From Euborellia annulipes (lineage: Eukaryota > Arthropoda > Insecta > Dermaptera > Anisolabididae): a DNA stretch of 64,000 bases. Below are positions 50,001 through 60,839 of this stretch, piece after piece; within the stretch, counting starts at the first letter, position 1; each line of letters begins with the position of its first letter. Made by a program: the position numbers and the translations under genes. The stretch lies in the NCBI GenBank assembly GCA_023213315.1, contig JAKCPI010001912.1, forward strand, positions 186,001 through 250,000. The letters are read 5' to 3'. Below the pieces are notes generated by a model. That model saw only the letters and a list, made by a program, of their open reading frames with translations. It was not told the origin of the DNA and ran no database searches.

Positions 50001-53000
50001 ATCCAAAATAGTAAATTTTCAACAAAATCCATAAAAAAAAATTCAGCACAACCGAATAATTATTTTTTAAGTTATTGTAAGAGAAAAAAAAATCCTAGAC
50101 ATAGACACACATCCCTTTACAAGAGTCTAAGCCTGACTCATTCAAGGGAAGTGTCTGCATTTAACAAATTTCAATTTTAATTTTTTTTTTTTTGCAATTA
50201 CATTAAGTGTTTATTTTCTTATTTTAGTTCGAAACAGGAGCCATTAGCATTATGGAGTCTGAAGAGGCGGAGGGAAAAAGGACAAATTGCTGTGGGAAGG
50301 ATTTCGAGCGGTTCAAAGCCGGAAGAGCCATTGGCCATGTGGTACTTTATCAGAACCTGGCTGGTCCTCAAGGACATGTCCAAGGTCCAAGAGAGAGTCC
50401 GGGGCATGCATTGGATCGCCACCAACGGGAATACTATCGTCAGGCGTTCTACAATTATGGCAAGTCAGTGTTTATTTCTATTGTTTTTTTTCTAATCTAT
50501 ATATATATATATATTTATCCGGCATATAATTTTTTTAAGAATAAAGAGTCAGTAAAATGTTAAGAAAATAGATTTAAGCTCTCACAAAATTTTATTATTT
50601 TGTGAGATCTTAAATCTATAAAATAAACAGTTCAAAAGTATCATATTTGTATAATACAGACATACATATAAGCATATAAGGAGGAAGAAGTTGGAGTTAT
50701 GAGAAATGATGGAATAACTTTTTTCTTAGAGGAATTTCCACCCTAGGAGAAATTTACCTGGTATTATAATATTATCAATTTAATATTTTTTTAAAATTTA
50801 ATTATAATGATTCTTTCTAATGTAAAATATCTAAAAAAAAAAATCATTTTCCATTTTAAGATTTGGGAGACTACCAGAACAAAAACGGCTAAAACCAGGA
50901 CTTCTTCAAGTACAACTTCAACTTCCAGCCAGTGGTACGGTTCTCGCTCAGGGGCCACATGGAGAACGACATGTAATTCATACATTGCCAGAGCATTATT
51001 TGGGACGACCTGGTGATCCGGTCCATATTAGGAATTTTGATCATATTCAAGGACAAAAGACTCAGAGACCACCAGCACCAGTTACAGAAAAACGTCAATC
51101 TTTCAGAGATAATCCTTATCAGTATCCAGCGGAAGAACTGAGCAAAGCTCTTGCACATAAACTTTATCATCCCAAATTTGTTCAATTATATAGAGAAGTC
51201 GTAGAAGAATATTTTAGAGAAAAATTTGGAATTACTGACTTATCAAGGTTAAAATCAGAAAGTCAACCAATTCGACCTTCTGTTGAATATTATCAATATT
51301 CGGAACCAGATCCTTTATATCATTCGGATGGAATTCTTACAACAGTAACATCTCCAAATGTTGTTACTCCTGCGTCTTTATTTCATTCGACTATAGATGA
51401 AAGGCCATATTCAGAGGAACATAAACATTCTACAGATTCTGAAACACAACCGAGTTCAGAAGGACATGCTTCGCCAAATAAGGTAATTGTGGATACAAGA
51501 GAACCGTCTGTGACAAATGCTTATCCGGATTCAATTAATGCTCAATTACCACATATAGAAGGCGATTCAAAAGTACCATATGTCGCAGCAACAACAAATA
51601 CCGAATCTCCTTTGAAATCTACTATTCATGTTCTATCAAGTGAATATACAACTGATAGAACAACTCCCCTTGTAACAGAAACGACACTAATTATAGAAGT
51701 AGAACAAGCTAAAGTAACTGAGTTAGAAGCTCACGATAAAACATTAACTTTTGCAAAAGATACAACTCCACTACCAAGTTTAAAAAGTACTTTAATTGAT
51801 ATATCACCTTCGTTGGAGACCACATTAGAATCAATTAAAGAAAATTCAACAAAAAATTATGAAAAATTTGGAAGTTTAATTTTGCAAGAAGATTCTAAAA
51901 TAACCAAGAATAGTGTTAATGGCGAATCTTCCACTCTCCAAGAAGTCACAAAATCACAAGAAACAAAAAATATTGATAATATAATATCAACAAATATATC
52001 AGAACCTTTGAATAAAATTAGAGAAAATGAAATTAATATTACAACTGCAATTCCAACAGATCATCCATCATTAAAAATAGAAACAAATGAAAAAATATTG
52101 TCGAGTAAATTGGAAAAATTTGACACAACAAGTTTGGTTAAACCCTCTTTTTCAACTCCCCTTCCAAATAAAGATACATCTGACCAATTGGGTCATTTAG
52201 TATTAAAATTAGTAAATAATGCAAAAGAACAGAATAGAGAAGAGATTTCAAAAAGTTCACAATGATATTTATACTTACATGCTCCGGCTGAAGCATATTT
52301 GAAAGTCGGTTCTGGAACTGCTGGAACGAAATCCTCAAAAATTTCTGGAACGAGGTCCCTAATTCTTTGGTGATATGATAATCTATGTTAAAAAAAGAGA
52401 CAGTTTAAATAAATAATTAGTATATACTATGCTTTAAAATTTTATTAAAAAAAAAAAAAAAAAGTTTAACCTTAATGCTTTTTGAAGAGATTCTCGAATA
52501 AATTTTGGCCTAGGATGCTCTGGATCGAAATTGACACAAAAAGACCAATCTTCCCAGGACCATCGAAATTGAAAATTACTCAAATGATAAGAGAACCAAT
52601 TTACAAATCTAAAAGGGGAGAAATATTTTTTTTTAATATTTAAAAAAATTTTAAAATTAAAAAACAACAAACCTGTCAAAACAAGCTGTGTTCATTGTAT
52701 CAATTCGCATAAATAGTAGTTCTGTAGCTTGGGCTAAAACCTAAAATATCTTAACATTAATCAATTGAATTGGAAATAGATTAATTTACGTGTAAATATA
52801 CCTGAGGCATTGTGCTTGGTTGTAATTTGCAGAGTTCAATCATAATTGATCCATAAGCGATTTCTAAATAACGAGGTGATGGCATATTAAACAATTCTGC
52901 AAACATTACTTCAACTATAGCATAGTCAAGTGGGATTTTGTTTTTATAAGGAAAATTTAATAGATGTGCAGCACTAAAAATAATATATAAATTAAATAGT

Positions 53001-55761
53001 TTCCGAGACGATGAAATACAAGAAACTTACCAATCCTTTCTCTCTAAATGATTGATTTCTATAATCTGATGAAGATGCTCTTCTATTAAAAATCTTTCAA
53101 TAGAATGTGCTCCAGGAAGAATTGGACCTTCAGGGCAATCAGTGTAATCAAACATACGAAAGATTACCCTTGGCATTGGATATTGATATGAATCATGATG
53201 TGGAGGCGGCAAAATTGTAGGTAAATTGTGTTGAAGTGCTTCACATAAAATACTATCAAAAGCAAGATATGGTCGTGGTATATGCTTTTCTGCCCAATTA
53301 TCTTGTCTCAGTTTACGAATTTGGGCCCATAAACAATCCAAATACTAGAAATGAAAAAAAAAAAAAATATGTGAAAAAAGGTAGGTAGAAAATAAAATTA
53401 TTTTAAGGTCCTACTCAAAAATATGTTTAGGCTAATATGACGATGATCCATCTGTGCCAAAATATTATTTATTGCACTTTCAAGTAGTGAAATGAAAAAA
53501 TTGTTGGATAAACTAGAGGCAGACATTCAAAAACAAATTATTATTATTTATTAAAACATAAATAATAATAGCCAGTCGATTTCTAAAAATAAAATAGAAG
53601 AGGATCGTTCTATGTGCTTGAATGTCTGAGCTTAGCTTCCCATAATATTTAAATCACATATTTACATGAAAATGGCTGGGTTCACGTCATGTTAGCCTAA
53701 GTATCTGAAAAAAATTATACGAGTTGGAATCTTATTATATATATATGTGAATCTCAATTGAAATATTATCTTTATTTACCTCTTCTTGAGGATGTGGATT
53801 ATCGTCAGCCCACACTCTTAAGGCATTATGATGCCTTTTATTCCTTTTTCCAAGGTAGACTTCAATTGTTACAAGCATATGATCTAATGCTTGTTCTTTT
53901 TTTTCATATAATTCTCTGCCAACCCAAGGAAGAGTTGAAAGCACAGCGTACACATACCAATCTTTGCGTACCTGAATTTGTGAAAAATTTAACATCAAAT
54001 AAGTTAGTAAATTTAGATTAATTTAAAAATTAAAATTTGATTATTTTGTATATGTTTGTAATTTATATTAATCGCTTAAGAAAAAATTTAAACATATAAC
54101 AATTTCAAACAAATAAAATTTATATAATTTCTCATGTTAAATATAAACATTATCTTATTTATTCTAACTTTATATATAAAAACTTTATTTATACTTTTTT
54201 ATTTTTGTGAAAACATTCCATTGTATATATATATATTCAATAAATTTTGTAAAAAAGTGAATATTTTATTAAATATATTTGTAATAAATCATCATATCAA
54301 TATTTTATCAATTAATAGCACACATTAAAAATTTGTATTTTATAAACATAACAAGAATTGAAGCATAAATAATAATAAATATTAACTTTTTAGTCTTAGT
54401 AAAAATATGTATCCAAAAAGTTAAATATGTTAATTTAAAATATTATTGATATATGATAAGAAAGAAGGCAATTAACTGGGGGATATAGAAGCGTTAAAGC
54501 ACTCATTGCAAAAATGTATTCAACTCTATTAAAGATGACATCTTGTGAACAAGTTAACGGGAGCAGCAAACTTCCATGACTGTCACTTGCAGGACCAATG
54601 TCGAGTCATTTTTGGCACAAATAATAAGCCAGGTGATTGTTACCTGAGGTACTCCATCCTCTTTGGCAGCGTCAACCATATTATCAAGAAGTTGCATTAA
54701 AGAGCCAGCAGCAATTACATGACAGTTAACAAGATCCGCCAAGAATCTTAAGAAAAAACGAGCGGAGTCCCATTTACAGGATTTGAGCGAATCTTTGAAA
54801 TTTCTAACCATATGTTCTACAAACTGAATCAAGTGTTAGTTATTAATTTAAATATTTATTATTATTTTAAAATACTTACTTCTCCGCCAAAATTATAATT
54901 TTTAACATTGAGTAAACCAACAAGGGTTGTGTAAATTGTACATTTTTCTGGCATTTTTATAGCACAATCTGTTAGAATCTTAAGGATTTTCGTTCTAAAG
55001 AGATTTAAATCAGCTTCAAGCACACTTGCAAGACCTTCTAGATTACTCTCTAAAGAAGAAGTACTCTAAAATATACAAAAATAGAATAATATATATATAT
55101 ATATAAAATTTGACAAATATTAAATTAAATAATTTTACCTTTTCTCCTACTCGTAGAATTAAGGATTCTAAACGATCTTCTATTTCCTGACTCTCAGTAA
55201 TTTTTCGCCGTTTTCTTGAACGATCTGCTGAATAAAAAAAAAAAAAAACGAAAAAGTTTATATTTGTTACAACTATGAAGGAATATTTGCAAATAAAATC
55301 AAAACTGATGTGATTAAACATTTAATGCACAATGTGATGGAAAAAAAAATGATGATTCGGAGACATTTTTGCAATTAAAAAATATCTTTCAAGTTATATT
55401 GATTTAATTGAATCGTCATATTTGTCATATTACCCTTTCATTCAAATAATAAAAAAGTATTTAGATAATTAAATAAAAATAAAATATATCTCGTCTTGGC
55501 TTTGGTTAATTTGTTCTCGAACACTCAATTAAATATTTTGATAGGACATGAATAAAGTGTGGGGCTTTAATAATAAAATAATTCATAGGATAAAATTTTA
55601 AAAATTGTCATTGCCAAAATAATGATTATAATACAAAAAATTCAGTAAATGTAAAAAGTGTGAGATCTAGGCAAATTAAAAAATAAATTATTTCAATTAG
55701 TTTATTAAAAATAATTTTTACCATATCCATCATCATCTTCGTGAAGACGTCGACGACTCAT
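38091..55761 (-). CDS. NCBP1: NCBP1, nuclear cap-binding protein subunit 1 (15 exons, complete)
   Basis: Exons, minus: 55761-55722, 55227-55139, 55065-54880, 54823-54644, 53971-53780, 53344-53031, 52973-52802, 52740-52673, 52608-52471, 52382-52279, 39843-39599, 39531-39353, 39162-38925, 38813-38700, 38204-38091. All phases fit and give 790 residues, the same length as human NCBP1. The protein is the large scaffold of the nuclear cap-binding complex; with NCBP2 it binds m7G caps and links them to splicing, export, 3' processing and decay. Visible: a basic N-terminal segment (SRKRRK, nuclear localisation), MIF4G repeat 1 ([31 protein letters not shown]), [28 protein letters not shown]-like linker, [59 protein letters not shown], an acidic coiled coil (exon 13) and [12 protein letters not shown] at the end. 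Intron 10 is 12.4 kb and hosts an opposite-strand gene. Confidence 0.97.
38515..38650. mobile_element. Short inverted repeat (TACAATGACGTC type) in NCBP1 intron 14
   Basis: GCATTTTACATACAATGACG at 38515 and the inverse TGACGTCATTGTATATAAAA at about 38622 bracket a spacer of about 85 bp. The same terminal sequence, with ACAACGACGTC, forms the core of the element in PIGB intron 7, including the following CGTCCCTTAGA. Confidence 0.55.
39895..39966. repeat. GTGTGAC-type MITE fragment in NCBP1 intron 10
   Basis: Carries CACCAGGTCTTTTTGTGTCG and TTTTCGATAGTACG, the right terminal repeat of the family, about 50 bp from exon 11. Confidence 0.45.
40274..40561. mobile_element. Palindromic Penelope-like element, 10-bp target duplication (copy 7)
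   Basis: Direct repeats ACTCGATACT at 40264-40273 and 40562-40571 flank a palindrome whose arms start TTAATAAAAGAATTCGATTT and include CTGTGGTTTATTTCTAAAAA. On plus 40437-40473: CTGAAGA, AGGCTA, loop, TGGCC, GAAACGTTGTA. A one-sided right tail of about 35-40 nt (ATGATAACAACTATGAAGCC...) precedes the right target copy and is shared with the 31.6-kb element. Confidence 0.75.
42022..42173. mobile_element. Best-preserved GTGTGAC-type MITE
   Basis: About 150 bp: left TATCGGAAACTAAATATATC, CAGACACAAAAAATCAGGTG, TGAC; right GTCACACCAGGTTTTTTGTG, TCTGGATATATTTAGTTTCC, GATA. The arms are nearly perfect inverted copies of about 47 nt with a second small palindrome (ACAACTTTC/GAAAGTTGT) between. Fragments of the family occur at 17.6, 20.7, 39.9, 43.4 and 63.5 kb. 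Confidence 0.7.
42421..42747. mobile_element. Palindromic Penelope-like element, 10-bp target duplication (copy 8)
   Basis: TAAAACAGTG flanks it at 42411-42420 and 42748-42757. Arms contain TGATGGAGTCAGAAAAATAA, CTTTTATTAAGATTCTC and CTCACGACTGACGTTTCG with inverse copies. Right-end tail of about 26 nt (CAATAAGCCTACAGCCAACA...) is unpaired. Motifs: plus 42616-42648 TTGAAGA, TGGCC, loop, GGGCC, GAAACGTC; minus 42526-42497 CTGAAGA, TGGTC, loop, GGGTC, GAAACGTC. Confidence 0.75.
43382..43930. repeat. Long interspersed repeat containing a GTGTGAC-type MITE piece
   Basis: 43382-43485 is a MITE-family fragment. The following 43500-43930 is an inverted copy of 63030-63480: shared blocks include TGTTACCATGGCAACCATTT, CTCCTATCTTTCC, TTGAAGACCACTTTACTC (inverted), CAATTGTATATTCT-type sequence and GGACTCAGGGG. 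Shorter relatives of one end occur at 15310, 19180, 31400 and 41890. No coding capacity seen. Confidence 0.5.
44268..52265 (+). CDS. Predicted secreted Ser/Thr-rich protein nested in NCBP1 intron 10 (3 exons)
   Basis: Exon 1, 44268-44309, encodes the hydrophobic leader [14 protein letters not shown] and ends at a consensus donor (GTAAGT). Exon 2, 50228-50463, starts after TTTTAG and reads [17 protein letters not shown]...[11 protein letters not shown]. Exon 3, 50861-52265, starts [13 protein letters not shown] and ends at TGA. Phases 0 and 2 match at both joins, giving 560 residues. Exon 3 has [16 protein letters not shown] and [10 protein letters not shown], then a long low-complexity tail rich in Ser, Thr, Glu and Lys with many S/T-P and N-x-S/T sites, as in secreted mucin-like proteins. 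I recognise no domain family. Codon third positions are GC-richer in exon 2 and the start of exon 3 than in the tail. The stop is 14 bp from NCBP1 exon 10, so its 3' UTR must run antisense through it. Introns are 5.9 kb and 0.4 kb; exon 1 is the weakest part. Confidence 0.6.
45480..45560. repeat. Remnant of a hammerhead-like palindromic element
   Basis: On minus 45547-45520: CTGTGGATGGTC, loop TCTATCGG, GACC, GAAACG. The stem GGTC/GACC is intact while the first core box is altered. Only one arm is recognisable. Confidence 0.4.
46810..47106 (-). other. Unassigned open frame, NCBP1 intron 10
   Basis: A 98-codon frame without an ATG at its start (GTG), containing [38 protein letters not shown]. 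The residue mix is not that of random AT-rich sequence, and the frame is in the sense direction of NCBP1. It might be an exon of an unrecognised gene or a transposon relic. No domain recognised. Confidence 0.25.
47367..47912. mobile_element. Inverted-repeat element of about 545 bp
   Basis: Left TTAGGGTGGACAGAAAAAAC then TCATTTTTTTATTTCCAAGT; right, inverted, GAGGGTGAGTCGAAAAAACT then CATTTTTTATTTTGAAGTTG. Inside, AAGTTTGACAAAATATGAAA recurs inverted near 47765-47790 (TTTCATATTTTGTCAAACTT). Non-coding; target duplication not resolved. Confidence 0.6.
48977..49294. mobile_element. Inverted-repeat element with GGGGCCCTTACACGATC ends
   Basis: Left AAGGGGCCCTTACACGATCA then ATCATACTGTCAGTCTGAC; right, inverted, the same 30 bases almost perfectly. 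Left edge has TTAA (CATTTAAGGGG); the right edge has TTTG, so a piggyBac-type TTAA duplication is possible but unproven. The interior holds several CAGTC(A/T)GA repeats, no ORF. Confidence 0.6.
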
Positions 55762-57360
55762 CTTTTTATTTTATTAGTTTTAACAATTAATTCGGCACTC
55801 TCTGAACTCAAATAATTGTTTGAGACATAAAAGTAAATTTTAAATGAAAATTTAAAAACTTATATAAAATATAATTATAATTAAATAAAATGAAAAAGTG
55901 AGGTTAGCAAAATTTGTTTAAGTTATAACTGTGTCATAAAATTTATTTTGTTTAAGGAAGTTTTGAATATCGAATGATTGATATAGAGAAATCACTTGAG
56001 ATTTTTGAAGATAATAAATATTTGGAATTTCAGATTTCTTATGATATAATAAAAAATATCAATTTTAATTTATTTGGCAAACTTATCAACTTATCAATAA
56101 ACCAGCAATAAACGAGCTGTTTAATTTGACGTGGAGATAGGAACGCATTGGCACAAGTTTTAAAAAGCCTCGATACGACTACGACTTCAGAGTTGGGTTT
56201 TATACACAATTTTGCAGTTTTATACAAAAATTGCGGATAAAACTTGTATGAAACGTATAAAACGTATAAAATGTATAAAACTTGGATGCGCATGCGCAAA
56301 CCCGACGAGAAAGGAAATTCAAATAAAATTTCATTTTTCAATTATTAACATTTTCATTATATTATTCACTAAATAAAAAGCAAACAACATCGTCAATGCT
56401 TTAAAACATTATAAAATATGAAAAGCTTTTAAGCTGTTTTTTCAGGGGGGTTGGTTTTTTACAGAGTTTTATACTTTTTATACATCGGCCTAGTTTTATC
56501 CGCAATAGTTTTATACATGTATAAAACCGTGTATTATACTCGGCGGGATAAAACTTGCCAACTCTGTCGACAAGCTCGATTGCTTTGACTTTGACTCCAT
56601 TGAAATTGAAAACGCAAGCGAATGCCTCGTCTCTTTATCTCATCCATGACTTTGCCTAAATTATTTCTCACATGTCATGTCATTAGATCAACTTATTTAT
56701 ATTTCATCTTAATTATTTCTATTTTTTAAGGTCAGTAATGCATTTGAATATTTATTTAATTGGTTCAGGATTATTATTTTCAATAAATTAAATAATGAAA
56801 AATATTCTAAACTCGTGATTCAACAGGATAGATAACCTTTCTTTGCCAGTCTGTCTAATTTTATTTTTTTATTTAATATTTCATTTCTTTTAATCATTTA
56901 ATATTTATTTTAAAATTAATTCGGTATGCAAATTATATAAATCAAATATATTATTCGTTTTATTAACTCATTCACTATTTCCTTCACTTTGACAAATAAT
57001 TTTTCTTTTTTTCCTTTAATTTGTTTAAATAATTATGTGTTATGTTTAAAATTATTTTTCTAATTTTGTTTATCCCAGTTTGTAAAATTATTATTTAATG
57101 AACTTTTTAACATTATAATTCCTATAAAGCTTAAATTTTTGAGGTAAGGTCAGTTGAAGGGAAAAAATCATATTAAAATGAAACTATTTCTATCAAGATT
57201 AAGCAATACAAATAATTTAATTACATGTTTAGAAGTATTTATATAAATCATTTGTGTATTTTTTTATTTTTAAGATAGTATTTTAATCACTAATTATTTT
57301 AAATCTTTATATAATTATTTTATGTTAAAAATCTTTATTAAATGATTTATTTTTTCATTT
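55762..57360. other. NCBP1 upstream region
   Basis: AT-rich upstream DNA. It contains an inverted-repeat element (56188-56566) whose right end is near a less AT-rich patch (56570-56660). A donor-like AAG/GTCAGT at 56730 might end a first exon of a plus-strand transcript divergent from NCBP1. No TATA box could be assigned. Confidence 0.3.
56188..56566. mobile_element. CAGAGTTGG-ended inverted-repeat element
   Basis: Ends CAGAGTTGGG and, inverted, CAGAGTTGGC, a hAT-like terminal pattern. The body is rich in GTTTTATACA / TGTATAAAAC repeats in both orientations and GCGGATAAAACTTG / TTTTATCCGCAA. No clear 8-bp target duplication. Confidence 0.5.
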
Positions 57361-57363
57361 TAG

Positions 57364-57788
57364 ATGTGATTTGGATCAAGACTATTCTTCAACTCATATG
57401 TTTGGAGCTCCGAGAGAACATTGTCACTCAAATATATATATATCATAGAATCTTATTCTTCAAATGGATAGAAATGAAACATGAAACAAGGTAAACCTCA
57501 ATAATTTTTGATTAACAGATATAACAAAATCAAAACGCTAATTTTTTATTTTAAATTAACTCCGGGCGTCAAGGACTAATCTATTAATATTAATTTTATT
57601 TATTTTTTATTTTAGATGTGATTTAGACCAAAAGACATCCCTTTCATTTGGAGTTTGTAGAGCACACTATCATGTATATATATATATAATATAAAATGAA
57701 ATTTTCAAAGAGAGATAAAAAACTTCAGCTGTTTTAAGCCAGAATGTTTTAAAAAAAAATGGAGAGCGATTAAATATCATTAAACAAG
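57364..57788 (+). repeat. Tandem pair of exon-like units
   Basis: Two units, 57364-57491 and 57615-57788. Each starts right after a TTCATTTTAG / TTTATTTTAG acceptor-like tract with ATGTGATTTRGA(T/C)CAA and ends in ACAAGGT(A/T)A(A/G)CCT, a donor-like context, followed by similar introns (TTTGATTAACAGA). In the frame starting one base before ATG (TGT GAT TT.) the units read CDLDQDYSSTHMFGAPREHC and CDLDQKTSLSFGVCRAHYH, each ending in a stop after IYI. Downstream acceptor-like sites at 57905 and 58117 and an exon-like stretch at 62061-62250 could belong to one transcript. No protein family recognised. Confidence 0.35.
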
Positions 57789-58639
57789 GTTAGCCTTAAT
57801 AATTTAAAACAATAATTTGATTAACAGACATTAAAAAAAAAAAATGAAAAAACGATCAATTTAAATTATCTAAGAATTATATTTTCTTTTTACTTTTTAT
57901 TTCAGAATTCCTTCGAAGATTCTTCTTGTAATTGATCCAAGTTAACTCATCGTCATCACGTTTTGCCATTTGGTCAGTTTGAATCCAATCCGAGCTCCAC
58001 CTCGGTCATCCAGGAACTTTTATATATATGATATATAGAAAAAAAAAATAGAATTAAAAAATTTAAAATACCATATGTGTCTCTAATCATATCTAATAGT
58101 TTTTTTTCTACTTTTTTAGGCTCAAAAGGTACAACGCAGTGGCCGGGAATGAAGATGCAGAGTGAAAACATCGCCTGGATCAGTTTTATCATACGGATTT
58201 CATTGTCAAAAAGCAACAGATTGATAGAGCAAGAATATCTATTGGAAAAGGAAACAGCACTTAGGCGCGTTTTTATCTGAAAACTTTTGTAAGTAGTTAA
58301 ACTTTCAATCTATTGTTATAAAAAATAATTCAGGTTTTTTAACAGATTGGGCTCTAATAATAATAATAAATATTCAGGGTGGCTCTATGAGCTTAGGAAT
58401 TTATTTTAATTTTTTTTTAAGGAATAACATGACTTGGTTCACCCTCACAAATCCCTGGGTCCCCTCTGGTATCCTTCATTTCTTTCCACTCGGGGCTTTC
58501 TTAAGTAAATTATTTACAAATTATTTACCAATTAGAAAATCTTTAATTAATAGGAATTCAAAATTTATAATGGAAGCAATTTTTTTAGACACTATCATTA
58601 TAAACAAAATTATTAAATTATATAGATTCATATGCCGAT

Positions 58640-60783
58640 GTGAATCTTATGACGAGCGAATTCAATGAACTCTTTCTTACCATCCTGGACGAACTAGCTC
58701 CGAGACGGCGGGTGAGGGTGAGGAGGGAGGGCGCGCGCTGGTTTAATCGTGAGATTGCTTGTGCTATCAGGGTTCGGGATGGGGCTTATGCCAGGTGGAA
58801 ATTGTCACGCTCGCCTGCTGATTATGAGACCTTTAGGTGCCTTAGGAACAGAACGAGGACCCTGGTACATAATGCTAGGAGGCGTGTTCTTAGGGCCGAT
58901 CTCTCACCTCACCTCCCGCCGCGGGTTCTCTGGCGTAACTTGAGGAGGCATGGCTTTGTGAGGGGCAGACCACCGGATTGTTCGCTTGATCTTGACGACC
59001 TTAATTCCCATTTCGCTGGTCACCCCGGGAAAGGGTCTGATCCGCCTGACTGTCTAAAGGAGACACTATCTGAGGGATTCTATTTTTCCTGTATCACGGA
59101 GTACGATGTTTTGAGAGCATTGTCTAAGATTCGTTCCAGGGCGGTGGGGACCGATGGTATCCCTATTGATTTCTTACGTCTGATTTTGCCGGTGATCCTC
59201 CCAACCATGTTCAATTTCATTATTACAACTTCGTCAATCCCGGATGGCTGGAAAGTTGCTCGGGTGACTCCGGTTCCTAAAAGCCAGAAACCAGCTAATG
59301 TGGAGGATTACAGACCAATCAGTGTCCTTCCAGTGCTCTCTAAGATGTTGGAGAATATTCTCCATGTACAAATGATCAAACATCTGGGTGACATTAACTT
59401 TTTCGTTCCTTTCCAGTCGGGTTTTAGGACAGGCCATAGTTGTTGTACTGCTCTTCTCAGGGTCACTGACGACTGTAGATTTGCTATCGAGAGAGATGGG
59501 GCGGCTGTTTTGGTGCTCCTAGATCTTAAGAATGCCTTTGGGTCGGTGGATCATGGGCTACTGGTTAAGAAGCTCCATTCCTTGGTTGGATTTTCTGGGG
59601 CGGCCTATAGGTTAATTTTTTCTTATCTTCAGGAGAGAAGCCAATGGGTTGGTGTGGGGGGCGATGTTTCGGGCGTCAGGGGTTTGGAGAGGGGGGTCCC
59701 TCAGGGTGGGGTGCTATCTCCACTTCTTTTTTCTATCTTTATCAATGACCTCCCTAGAGCTATTCAGCATTGTGGCTATCATCTTTTCGCTGACGGCGCT
59801 CTAGGTTTACCTGGGGGCCAGGAGCCCTGGCGATGTTTCGGCTCTTAGTAGGCTCAATTCGTATATTTCCAGAATTGCCGACTGGGCAGATACTGTAGGA
59901 ATGGCTTAGAGCTAAACCCCCTTAAAACCCAGACGATCTGGCTGTCCTCCCTGCCTCCTCGGGTTCCCCCGGCGGCGGTCATGGTGTGTGGAGTATGTGT
60001 TCCTTACTCTGACCGGGTTAATGACCTCGGGATGGTCATTAATGGACGACTAACTTGGGGTGATCATGTGTCGCAGATCAATCGCAGAGTATATGGCACA
60101 TTGTTCCCCCTGCGTAGAATGGCCGATATTACCCCTGAGTGGATGCGCGAGCGATTGGTGAGAGCACTCGTGCTGCCTCATTTTTTGTATGGCGATAGTG
60201 TATTTTTCAACATGGATGCCTACTCCTTTCGCAGATTTACGGTGGCCTTCAATGCGTGCTTGAGATATATATACAACCCGGGCCCTCGTGACCATGTCTC
60301 GCATTTCGCGGTCGGGATTCTGGGTTTGGAATTTCCAAAATTTTTTAGGTACAGGTATATGTGCTTCGTGCATGGTGTCCTTGGCACTGGTTCCCCGCCA
60401 TATTTGTGGAACACCCTGTCCTTTGGTCCATCGATCAGATCTAGAGCGCTTGTCTGTCCGGAGGTCGATCACTTCGCGCTCATTCAGGGTGAGCGCGTGC
60501 AGAGTCTGGAACTCGCTCCCCTTGGATCTGCGGGTTTCCTTGTCCCGGTCGCGGTTCCGCCATGAGTTAATGGCTCACCTGGCTGACGTGTGATGGCTCT
60601 TGGGGTCCCCTTTTTGGTCTGCCTTCCAATAGGATTATGCTGATCAGGCCGTGATGTCTCACTTTTCGCTGCTTAATGCCTATTAATTCTGTATTTATAT
60701 ACTATTTGTGATATTTGTACACAATGAGGGGCTGAATAAGCCCTATGTACATCTTAATTTTAATAAATAAAATAAATAAATAT
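58640..60783 (+). mobile_element. 5'-truncated, frameshifted non-LTR retrotransposon (CR1/jockey-like)
   Basis: GC-rich block within AT-rich DNA. The first frame (58640-59848) encodes the pre-RT linker and reverse-transcriptase blocks: GTDGIPIDFL, WKVARVTPVPK, EDYRPISVLPVLSKMLE, FQSGFRTGHSCCTALL, LLDLKNAFGSVDHGLL, GVPQGGVLSPLLFSIFINDL, then FADG where FADD is expected. The frame then changes near 59800 (YLGARSPGDVSALS frame), again near 59890 (NGLELNPLKTQ frame, to 60565) and again near 60450, where SFRVSACRVWNSLPLDLR is in a third frame and ends at 60593. The endonuclease ORF is absent. It ends in TAAATAAAATAAATAAATA at about 60765-60783, typical of LINE 3' tails. Dead copy, probably recent given its base composition. 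Confidence 0.9.
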
Positions 60784-60839
60784 TAAATGTCGAAATTTAT
60801 ATATTTGAATTAGATATTAGTATTCAAAACATCTCGATT

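Noticed and set aside
50219..50425. Minus-strand ORF opposite exon 2 of the nested gene
   Set aside because: No splice partners fit NCBP1, and the plus frame has matching phases on both sides.
53758..54021. Plus-strand ORF of 87 codons
   Set aside because: It is the antisense shadow of NCBP1 exon 5.
58749..58943. Separate small gene overlapping the LINE
   Set aside because: It is an alternative frame of the LINE coding sequence.
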